DNA from: Phyllobacterium bourgognense
GTDB taxonomy: Bacteria > Pseudomonadota > Alphaproteobacteria > Rhizobiales > Rhizobiaceae
Direction: 5' to 3'
DNA length: 64,000 nucleotides
Assembly: GCF_003337575.1 (NCBI RefSeq)
Contig: NZ_QPJM01000001.1
Coordinates: forward strand, 682,001 to 746,000
Numbering within the stretch: the stretch's first letter is position 1; each line of letters starts with the position of its first letter. Shown piece after piece: positions 57,992 through 64,000 of this stretch. The notes under the pieces were generated by a model, which was not told the DNA's origin, ran no database searches, and was given only the letters and a program-made list of their open reading frames with translations. Made by a program: the position numbers and the translations under genes.

Positions 57992-58402
57992 TTGGCCACG
58001 GGTAAGGATCCCGATAAGTCAGGTTCTGTCGGTAGCACGCCGGGTGCCGGGAAGATGCTGACTTCGGAGGAACTGGAGAGCCGTCGTCGTGCTTTGGGAG
58101 CAAAACTTGCTTCTAGAGGTGCAGCGCGAAAATCCGGTTCAGACGACAAGGGGACGGAAACCGCCTCCGGTGTCGCGCAGGCCATGAAGCTGTCGAGCGA
58201 GTTTATCGCCGGCGTTCTGGTTGGTGCGGGGTTGGGCTGGTTAGCTGACCGATTTTTGGGTACTTCACCTTGGGGGCTTATCATTCTGCTCCTCCTTGGT
58301 TTTTGTGCTGGAACGCTGAATATCCTGCGCTCTGCGGGACGTGTGGCGGAAAACCGTGGTTTGCAGTCCATCAAGGATGCCGAGCGCGACAAACCGGAAT
58401 AG
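57992..58402 (+). CDS. atpI: ATP synthase protein I
   Basis: A 136-residue AtpI: charged N-terminal half rich in Lys/Ser, then two membrane helices (SSEFIAGVLVGAGLGWLAD near residue 75 and GLIILLLLGFCAGTLNIL near 100). It helps assemble the c-ring and opens the F0 operon. The TTG at 57992 (MATGKDPDK) has aaagga at ideal spacing, while the ATG at 57986 has the site almost touching; either could be used. Confidence 0.88.
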   Translation: MATGKDPDKSGSVGSTPGAGKMLTSEELESRRRALGAKLASRGAARKSGSDDKGTETASGVAQAMKLSSEFIAGVLVGAGLGWLADRFLGTSPWGLIILLLLGFCAGTLNILRSAGRVAENRGLQSIKDAERDKPE

Positions 58403-58451
58403 CCTTGCGGGCTGATGCTTGCGGGAATGATGCGAGAGAGACGAGGTTACA

Positions 58452-59204
58452 GTGTCCAACGATCCGATTCATCAATTCCATATCACCAAGTGGATTCCCA
58501 TTGACCTGGGTGGAATTGATCTATCCTTCACCAATTCGTCTGCCTTCATGGTTGCAACGGTTGGCGTTGCATCGGCATTTCTCTATTTGACCTCCTCCAA
58601 TCGCGGTCTCATTCCAACCCGCCTGCAATCCATTTCAGAAATGGCCTATGAGTTCGTTGCCTCGACCTTGCGCGAATCGGCAGGCAATGCCGGAATGAAG
58701 TTCTTCCCGTTCGTTTTCTCGCTGTTCATGTTCGTGCTCGTTGCCAATATGCTCGGTATGTTTCCTTATTTTTTCACTGTCACCAGCCAGATCATCGTCA
58801 CCTTCGCGCTTGCTCTTCTGGTGATCGGAACTGTCCTTGCCTATGGTTTTGCCAAGCATGGCTTCAAATTTCTCGGCGTGTTCATTCCGTCTGGGGTGCC
58901 TGCTCCACTGCTTTTGCTGGTGGTGCCGATCGAGATCATCTCGTTCCTTTCCCGCCCGATCAGCCTTTCAGTTCGTCTCTTCGCCAACATGCTTGCTGGG
59001 CACATCACGCTGAAAGTGTTTGCTGGTTTCGTCGCTTCCCTGAGCGCGCTCGGCGCGCTCGGTATAGGTGGCGCCGTGCTGCCGCTTGCGATGACAGTGG
59101 CGCTGACCGGTCTCGAATTTTTGGTGGCTTTCCTTCAGGCCTACGTCTTCACCGTGCTCACCTGCATGTATCTGAACGACGCAGTCCATCCCGGCGGTCA
59201 CTAG
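58452..59204 (+). CDS. atpB: ATP synthase F0 subunit a
   Basis: A 250-residue subunit a with about five to six helices. The essential proton-channel Arg175 lies in [14 protein letters not shown] (residues 171-184), and [20 protein letters not shown] (near 222) is the conserved last helix. GTG start at 58452 with gagg upstream. Second gene of the F0 operon; forms the proton path with the c-ring. Confidence 0.97.
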   Translation: MSNDPIHQFHITKWIPIDLGGIDLSFTNSSAFMVATVGVASAFLYLTSSNRGLIPTRLQSISEMAYEFVASTLRESAGNAGMKFFPFVFSLFMFVLVANMLGMFPYFFTVTSQIIVTFALALLVIGTVLAYGFAKHGFKFLGVFIPSGVPAPLLLLVVPIEIISFLSRPISLSVRLFANMLAGHITLKVFAGFVASLSALGALGIGGAVLPLAMTVALTGLEFLVAFLQAYVFTVLTCMYLNDAVHPGGH

Positions 59205-59239
59205 CTTCCAGAATTGGACCGTGGTCCGGCTTGGAAGCT
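59203..59239 (+). promoter_or_regulatory. Hairpin between atpB and atpE
   Basis: Outer stem agcttcca (59203-59210) with tggaagct (59232-59239) and inner stem ggacc/ggtcc (59216-59220, 59223-59227). No T-run. It may protect or favour the atpE message, whose product is needed in about ten copies per enzyme. Confidence 0.55.
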
Positions 59240-59320
59240 GGACCCGTGCCAAAGACTTCACCGGCGGGTTTCCGCCAAACGCAATCTATCAATGATGAAT
59301 CGATCTAAAAGGAGTTTAAT

Positions 59321-59548
59321 ATGGATCCGGTAGCAGCAAAGTACATCGGTGCAGGTCTTGCCTGTTTTGGTATGGCCGGAACGGCCCTCGGCCTCGGCAA
59401 TATTTTCGGCAGCTATCTCTCCGGTGCGTTGCGCAACCCTTCAGCAGCTGATGGCCAGTTCGGCCGTCTGGTATTCGGCTTTGCCGTTACCGAAGCTCTG
59501 GGCATCTTCTCGCTGCTCATCGCTCTTCTGCTTCTCTTCGCTGTTTAA
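59321..59548 (+). CDS. atpE: ATP synthase F0 subunit c
   Basis: A 75-residue c subunit of two helices joined by the polar loop RNPSA (38-42). The proton-binding Glu58 is in [13 protein letters not shown]. Aaaggag precedes the ATG. Forms the rotating ring in the inner membrane. Confidence 0.97.
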   Translation: MDPVAAKYIGAGLACFGMAGTALGLGNIFGSYLSGALRNPSAADGQFGRLVFGFAVTEALGIFSLLIALLLLFAV

Positions 59549-59654
59549 TCTGAACGGCGCTTGATACTGGCTGCGCTTTGCGCGGCCAGTTTCGTATCTG
59601 CAGCAAACCGAGTTTGCTGATTTTGGGAAACGCCCGACTTCAAGGGGATTACAT

Positions 59655-60293
59655 ATGTTTGTGTCTTCGGCCCACGCCGCATCCACAACGGAAACGATCG
59701 CTCAGACCGACACGCATGGTGCAGCCGAAACGGCCGCGCCGGGCGCGACGCCTGACGCTCATGCTACCGATACGCACACCGAAACCGGTGTGCCGCATCA
59801 GCAAGGTGTTTTCCCGCCCTTCGACTCCAGCCATTTTGCATCGCAGATTCTCTGGCTGGCGGTGACATTTGCCGCATTTTATCTGTTTCTGTCGCGGGTG
59901 GTTCTGCCACGCATCGGCGGTATCATCGAAACCCGTCGTGATCGCATCGCGACCGATCTCGATCAGGCTGCCCGCATGAAGCAGGACTCGGATGACGCCT
60001 TTGCTGCCTACGAGCAGGAACTGGCCGACGCCAAGAAGAAGGCCGGTGGTATTGCCCAGACCGCCCGCGATGAAGCCAAGGCGAAAGCCGACGCCGAACA
60101 GGCGGACATTTCGGCTGCTCTCGAGAAAAAATTGAGCGACGCCGAAGCCAGCATTGCCGCCATCAAGGACAAGGCGATGAAGGAAGTCGGAACGATTGCG
60201 GAAGATACTGCAAGCGAGATCGTCAAGAAGATCCTCGGCGGTAGCATCGACAAGGCAAGCATATCCGCCGCGGTCAAAGCTGTTCGGGGCTGA
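59655..60293 (+). CDS. atpG: ATP synthase F0 subunit b'
   Basis: A 212-residue b' subunit. It has an unusual Ala/Thr/His-rich N-terminal extension of about 50 residues ([20 protein letters not shown]...), then one membrane helix ([18 protein letters not shown], near 66-83) and a long charged helix to the end that would form the stator with b. Names atpG or atpF' are both used for this gene in Hyphomicrobiales. Confidence 0.94.
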   Translation: MFVSSAHAASTTETIAQTDTHGAAETAAPGATPDAHATDTHTETGVPHQQGVFPPFDSSHFASQILWLAVTFAAFYLFLSRVVLPRIGGIIETRRDRIATDLDQAARMKQDSDDAFAAYEQELADAKKKAGGIAQTARDEAKAKADAEQADISAALEKKLSDAEASIAAIKDKAMKEVGTIAEDTASEIVKKILGGSIDKASISAAVKAVRG

Positions 60294-60304
60294 GGAGAAC
60301 CACA

Positions 60305-60790
60305 ATGGAATTCGACGCAACATTCTATGCCTTGGTCGGTCTCGTCATCTTCCTGGCGCTGATGATCTATCTCAAGGTTCCGGCAGTCGTTAACAAATCG
60401 CTCGACGGGCGCGCTGATAAAATTCGCGACGAGCTTGAAGAAGCTCGCCGCCTGCGCGAGGAAGCCCAATCCCTCCTTGCGGAATTCCAGCGCAAGCGTA
60501 AGGAAGCCGAAAAGGAAGCGGGCGAGATCGTCGCCGCTGCCGAACGCGAAGCTCATGGCCTTCTCGAAGAAGCCAAGCAGAAGACCGAAGAATATGTAGC
60601 GCGCCGCAAAAAGCTCGCCGAACAGAAGATCGCTCAGGCCGAGACCGAAGCCGTCAACGAAGTTCGGGCCTCCGCCGTCGATATCGCTGTCGCCGCGGCC
60701 AGCCATATTCTTGGCAACAAGGTGGACGCCAAGACATCTGCTGACTTCTTCAAGTCATCGCTGACCGAAGTAAAATCCCGCCTCAACTAA
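60305..60790 (+). CDS. atpF: ATP synthase F0 subunit b
   Basis: A 161-residue b subunit: an N-terminal helix (FYALVGLVIFLALMIYLKVP, residues 7-26) and a long Lys/Glu/Ala-rich coiled coil. It follows b' after 11 bases with gaggag, and is the last gene before a strong terminator. Pairs with b' as the stator stalk. Confidence 0.95.
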   Translation: MEFDATFYALVGLVIFLALMIYLKVPAVVNKSLDGRADKIRDELEEARRLREEAQSLLAEFQRKRKEAEKEAGEIVAAAEREAHGLLEEAKQKTEEYVARRKKLAEQKIAQAETEAVNEVRASAVDIAVAAASHILGNKVDAKTSADFFKSSLTEVKSRLN

Positions 60791-60821
60791 AGCAAGCACG
60801 GGAATTTAGAACGTTCACGAA

Positions 60822-60846
60822 GCCGCCGAAAGGCGGCCTTCTTTTT
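60822..60846 (+). terminator. Rho-independent terminator of the F0 operon
   Basis: Stem gccgcc (60822-60827) and ggcggc (60832-60837) with a GAAA tetraloop, then a T-rich run ttcttttt, 30 bases after the atpF stop. Confidence 0.88.
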
Positions 60847-61014
60847 AATTCTCACTTTGATCTGAATCCCGTAGATATTTTACGCAGGAATCCTTGAATC
60901 TCGCACAAGAGTTCTCGATTCCGATGCAAGAAAGTGCGAATCTGGCGCAAGAATTTCAATCGATGAGTGAAATTTGGTGGTGCCGAGTTGAAATACGAAG
61001 GCCTGTTGAGTTCA

Positions 61015-61125
61015 TATCAGGGCAAGGCGAAAACGGTGGTTTTCGAGCACTGGAGCGCAGCGCCCATTTTGGTACGTGAGCACCGGAGCGCAGAAGAACG
61101 CCGTTTGCAGGCCGCCATGGCGTGA
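61015..61125. repeat. Palindromic/direct-repeat intergenic element
   Basis: Contains the near palindrome cgaaaacggtggttttcg and two direct copies of gagcac[t/c]ggagcgcag about 37 bases apart, then ggcggcc-like sequence. Looks like a rhizobial intergenic repeat. Together with imperfect repeats of gcaagaa-type sequence at 60895-60970 it fills the 292 bases between the atp terminator and rnhB; no gene is visible. Confidence 0.5.
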
Positions 61126-61138
61126 ATATTAACAGACC

Positions 61139-61798
61139 TTAGGCTTGGCGCTCTTTCAGCGGCGAGAAGCTGAAGCGGTGCAGGCCGACCACAGGACCAT
61201 GCGCCTCCATCGCATTGCGATGATATTCCGTCGCATATCCCGCATGCATTTCCAGACCATAAAGCGGAAAGTATTCGCCGGTCTGCGCCATCATCCGGTC
61301 GCGCGTCACTTTGGCGATTATGGAGGCCGCCGCGATCGATACGGAACGCTGGTCGCCCTTGATCAGCGCCGTTGCCGGGCAAGGAAGCCCAGGAGCGACG
61401 TCGCGGCCATCGATGAGCGCATGACCTGGAAGGATCGCCAGACCGCATACAGCTCGGCGCATCGCCTCGAGTGCGGCTTTCAGAATATCGGTTGCATCAA
61501 TCACCGGCGCAGAAATGCTTGAAACAGCGCAAGCGAGCGCTGTTTCCGTAATAATATCAAATAGTTCTTCGCGGCGTTGCGATGTCAGCCGCTTGGAATC
61601 GTCAAGACCTTCGGGGATTTTCTTCGGGTTCAGAATAACCGCGGCGGCCACCACTGGCCCCGCCAGCGGACCACGCCCGGCCTCATCTATACCGGCGACA
61701 AGCTCGATCCCGCTGCGCATAAGCTTTCGCTCGCTGGCAAAATCCGGTTTGCCAGGTTCGATAGGAAGAAGCAGAGAATCAGAACGCGATCGAGCCAT
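61139..61798 (-). CDS. rnhB: Ribonuclease HII
   Basis: A 219-residue RNase HII that removes ribonucleotides from DNA. The hallmark [13 protein letters not shown] is at 36-48 (catalytic Asp38, Glu39), then [12 protein letters not shown] near 65 and an IDGRDV Asp near 130, with the [17 protein letters not shown] helix near 153. Length and motifs normal. It is downstream of, and on the same strand as, the radical SAM gene. Confidence 0.95.
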   Translation of the reverse strand: MARSRSDSLLLPIEPGKPDFASERKLMRSGIELVAGIDEAGRGPLAGPVVAAAVILNPKKIPEGLDDSKRLTSQRREELFDIITETALACAVSSISAPVIDATDILKAALEAMRRAVCGLAILPGHALIDGRDVAPGLPCPATALIKGDQRSVSIAAASIIAKVTRDRMMAQTGEYFPLYGLEMHAGYATEYHRNAMEAHGPVVGLHRFSFSPLKERQA

Positions 61799-61963
61799 GT
61801 TGCGACGAGCCTCGCATTCGCTCTGATTCTCTGCAAGCCCCTGGGTAGCTGATGGGGTGGGCTACCCAAGGTCACGTCAGGCTAGAGGGGGCACGCCTGA
61901 CGGAAATAACTCGTTGATTTTGCTGATAATCCACCCGAAATGTCACACCTGTCGCGTTAAGGT

Positions 61964-63115
61964 TTACAATAGCGACAATTGTTCGCTTCCGGGTGTGGGC
62001 ACGAACAAGTCCGTCCGCAGTCGGCGCTTGTCCACATTGATGCCGAGGCGCTTGGCTGCTATCTCAAATCGCCTGCCGATCTGCCAGGCATAAGGTCCTT
62101 CACCGCGCATGCGTTTACCCCATTCCGCATCGTAATCCTTGCCGCCTCGCATTGAACGGACAAGCGAAAGAACGTGGCGATAGCGGTCCGGATAATTGCG
62201 TAGCAGCCAGTCTTTGAAGATCGGGCTGACCTCCAGTGGCAGGCGCAAAAGCACATAACCAGCCTCCCTGGCGCCCATGGCGTGGGCACTGTCGAGAATA
62301 CGCTCGATCTCATGATCATTGAGGCCGGGAATGATCGGGGCAACCATCACGCTCACTGGAATACCGGCATCCGAGAGACTGCGAAGGGCCTGCAAGCGCC
62401 GCGTCGGCGTCGAGGCGCGAGGCTCCATCGTACGTGCAAGCTTGCCATCGAGCGATGTCACCGAAAGCGCTACCTTGGCGAGGCCTTTCTCGGCCATGCG
62501 TGCAAGAATGTCCTGATCTCGCATAACCAATGCGGATTTCGTAACGATTCCAACGGGATGTTGGTGTGCCTCCAGCACCTGCAGGATGTCCCGCATGATG
62601 CGCCATTTCTTTTCCACAGGCTGATAAGGATCAGTGTTCGTGCCGATCGCAATCGTCTTTGCCGTATAGCCGGGCTTGGACAATTCCTTGTCCAGCATCT
62701 TCGCAGCATCGGGCTTGGCAAACAGCTTGGATTCGAAATCCAACCCTGCCGAAAGACCCATATAGGTGTGTGTAGGGCGGGCGAAACAATAGATGCAGCC
62801 GTGCTCGCAGCCGCGATAAGGATTGATCGAACGGTCGAAACTGATATCCGGCGAGTCATTGCGGGTAATGATCGTGCGTGGCTTTTCCACCTGAACTTCG
62901 GTCTTGAAAGGCGGCAGATCCTCGATGGTTTCCCAGCCATCGTCATAGACATGGCGTGTTTCTGCTTCGAACCTGCCGGTTGGATTGATGCCAGCCCCGC
63001 GGCCGCGCCGCCGTTGATGGTCAACCCTCAGGCCAGCTTCCTCGATCAGCGCGTTCGCATGTTGTGCACGGCCCTGCACAAAGGCGGCCTTGTCTGCTTG
63101 CACCACAATGTTCAT
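61964..63115 (-). CDS. PA0069-family radical SAM protein (SplB-like)
   Basis: A 383-residue radical SAM protein. The [4Fe-4S] motif is CEHGCIYCF (Cys-x3-Cys-x2-Cys, near 87-95), preceded by SINPYRGCEHGC-type sequence shared with spore-photoproduct-lyase-like proteins, then TNTDPYQPVEKK (near 142). PA0069-family members are widespread and uncharacterised. The ATG at 63115 has a near-perfect aaggaga; the extra 15 codons upstream are not needed. Confidence 0.9.
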   Translation of the reverse strand: MNIVVQADKAAFVQGRAQHANALIEEAGLRVDHQRRRGRGAGINPTGRFEAETRHVYDDGWETIEDLPPFKTEVQVEKPRTIITRNDSPDISFDRSINPYRGCEHGCIYCFARPTHTYMGLSAGLDFESKLFAKPDAAKMLDKELSKPGYTAKTIAIGTNTDPYQPVEKKWRIMRDILQVLEAHQHPVGIVTKSALVMRDQDILARMAEKGLAKVALSVTSLDGKLARTMEPRASTPTRRLQALRSLSDAGIPVSVMVAPIIPGLNDHEIERILDSAHAMGAREAGYVLLRLPLEVSPIFKDWLLRNYPDRYRHVLSLVRSMRGGKDYDAEWGKRMRGEGPYAWQIGRRFEIAAKRLGINVDKRRLRTDLFVPTPGSEQLSLL

Positions 63116-63266
63116 TTGCCTTGTCTCCTTTGGCAGGGAGCGAAACGAGTCGCTCGTCATAGCCGCAACATGAATCTATTCCTAGCAAACTCTGAGAACA
63201 AAGCAAGAACAATCTTCGCCGAAAGGAGTGATGGAAATTCTTATAATAATACTATATTGGCTCCTG

Positions 63267-63779
63267 ATGATTTCCGTCCTGATTGAAACCCAAAATTCGG
63301 ATGAGGCGTTGGCGAGGACGCTCGGCGGTCTGGTCGGCGGCGCCGTCGAAGGTATTTTGAGCGATGTGATCATCATCGATCAAGGCTCTGACGATCAGAC
63401 CCATCGCGTTGCCGATGCTGCCGGATGCATCTTTCTGCAGGACCAGGCTTTGATCGATGGTTTCAGGAGGGCCCGCAGCGAATGGTTCCTGTTTCTCGAG
63501 CCCGGCGCGCGATTGTTGGATGGGTGGATCGAACCCGTTGCTGTTCATGCGGAACGCATGCAGGGTCCCGCTTGCTTTACTCGCTCGCACACTCATCGCA
63601 GGCCGTTTCTGAGCCGCGTATTCTCGCCTGGCAACCCGTTGGCCGATGGATTGCTCATTTCCAAGCGCCAATCAATGGCACTGTTCACTCCCGGGAAAAA
63701 GGCCGCCGATATTGCGCGCGGGCTCGCCATGAAACGGCTTCGGGCGGAGATTATTCCGGCCCCGTCAAAGAAGACCTAG
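63267..63779 (+). CDS. Small glycosyltransferase family 2-like protein
   Basis: A 170-residue GT-A-type protein. It begins MISVLIETQNSDEALARTL and has the acidic motif DVIIIDQGSDDQTHRVAD near residues 32-49, then EWFLFLEPGARLLDGW near 74, which matches the nucleotide-sugar binding half of GT2 enzymes. It is short, with no acceptor domain. ATG 63267 gives the family-like start but has no ribosome site; the ATG at 63231 after aaagga is the alternative and would add a hydrophobic stretch. It overlaps moaB's stop by four bases, convergently. Confidence 0.78.
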   Translation: MISVLIETQNSDEALARTLGGLVGGAVEGILSDVIIIDQGSDDQTHRVADAAGCIFLQDQALIDGFRRARSEWFLFLEPGARLLDGWIEPVAVHAERMQGPACFTRSHTHRRPFLSRVFSPGNPLADGLLISKRQSMALFTPGKKAADIARGLAMKRLRAEIIPAPSKKT

Positions 63780-64000
63780 CCCTTGCCGCCGCGCGTCAGA
63801 TGTTCATTCAGCCGTGGCATGATCTCGACGAAATTGCATGGCATATGCCGGTAATCCAGCTGGTATTGCAGAATATTATCCCAAGCGTCCCTGCAGGCGC
63901 CGGGCGAACCCGGCAGCACGAAAACGAAGGTCGCATTGACGACGCCACCGGTTGCCCGTGATTGGATGGTCGAAGTGCCGATCTTGTCGTAGGAAATGCG
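63776..64000 (-). CDS. moaB: Molybdenum cofactor biosynthesis protein B, partial (C-terminus)
   Basis: Only the last 74 codons lie in the window; the 5' part is beyond 64000. The visible frame reads ATGGVVNATFVFVLPGSPGA and then AWDNILQYQLDYRHMP, matching the MoaB/MogA C-terminus including the GSPGA loop, which binds molybdopterin. It is convergent with the glycosyltransferase gene. Confidence 0.85.
   Translation of the reverse strand, partial: RISYDKIGTSTIQSRATGGVVNATFVFVLPGSPGACRDAWDNILQYQLDYRHMPCNFVEIMPRLNEHLTRGGKG

Noticed and set aside
62282-63286. 334-codon plus-strand open frame opposite the radical SAM gene
   Set aside because: The minus strand has the CxxxCxxC cluster and a strong ribosome site; the plus frame has neither.
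1-64000. CRISPR arrays, tRNA and rRNA genes
   Set aside because: No regularly spaced short direct repeats and no cloverleaf or rRNA sequence was recognised anywhere in the window.

Overview
The window is chromosomal DNA of an alphaproteobacterium in the order Hyphomicrobiales (Rhizobiales), most likely Phyllobacteriaceae/Brucellaceae (Phyllobacterium- or Ochrobactrum-like). The grounds are the F0-only ATP synthase operon with both b' and b subunits (atpI-atpB-atpE-atpF'-atpF), a BacA peptide transporter, a PmtA-like lipid methyltransferase, several DUF1236 proteins, motifs matching the rhizobial EcfG (general stress) promoter, and the order rnhB / radical SAM / glycosyltransferase / moaB. The genus is an inference; there is no rRNA or tRNA in the window.

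Layout. (1) 0-10 kb: a minus-strand set of detoxification-type enzymes (quinone oxidoreductase with a TetR regulator, two alpha/beta hydrolases, an SDR, a cytochrome P460, an OsmC/Ohr protein and an epoxide hydrolase), divergent from a large winged-helix/P-loop ATPase regulator. (2) 10-18 kb: a PhoU-like protein plus PiT phosphate transporter, then a LacI-controlled ABC importer (binding protein, fused double permease, ATPase) ending in an inositol-monophosphatase-family gene, which suggests uptake and dephosphorylation of a sugar or polyol phosphate. (3) 18-26 kb: a MerR/MFS pair around a SoxR-box-like operator, a cytochrome c' beside a DUF4396 / two-domain multicopper-oxidase fusion, and a G+C-rich block with a dinucleotide-binding reductase, an SDR and a LysR regulator. 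(4) 25.6-32.4 kb: a TetR-flanked TRAP transporter with a quinate/shikimate dehydrogenase and a QuiC-type 3-dehydroshikimate dehydratase, i.e. quinate/shikimate catabolism towards protocatechuate. (5) 32-46 kb: an accessory, stress-flavoured region of small exported or membrane proteins (ExoD, lipid kinase, CBS, three DUF1236 proteins, DUF3606, NTF2-like, a Cys-repeat protein, a zinc ribbon). Several carry GGAAC-N16/17-CGTT-type promoters. It also holds an IS21-like end and an ABC ATPase remnant. (6) 46-54 kb: a 2-hydroxyacid dehydrogenase, PmtA-like methyltransferase, YbfB-type MFS flanked by inverted-repeat elements, BacA, a polysaccharide deacetylase and NnrU. (7) 53.5-64 kb: the conserved core (YfgM-like TPR protein, Der, SleB-type hydrolase, F0 operon, RNase HII, PA0069-type radical SAM, glycosyltransferase, and moaB cut by the window edge).

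The most distinctive unexplained structure lies between the SleB-type hydrolase and atpI. An imperfect ~350-bp tandem duplication there carries in each copy a promoter, a C-rich hairpin and a Rho-independent terminator whose stem differs between copies yet stays fully paired. This looks like a pair of twin small-RNA genes. Other leads are the SoxR-box/CX7C MerR switch, the membrane-tethered two-domain copper oxidase, the sugar-phosphate importer with its own phosphatase, and the cluster of EcfG-like promoters. All functional calls come from reading motifs and gene context by eye; no database search was run.
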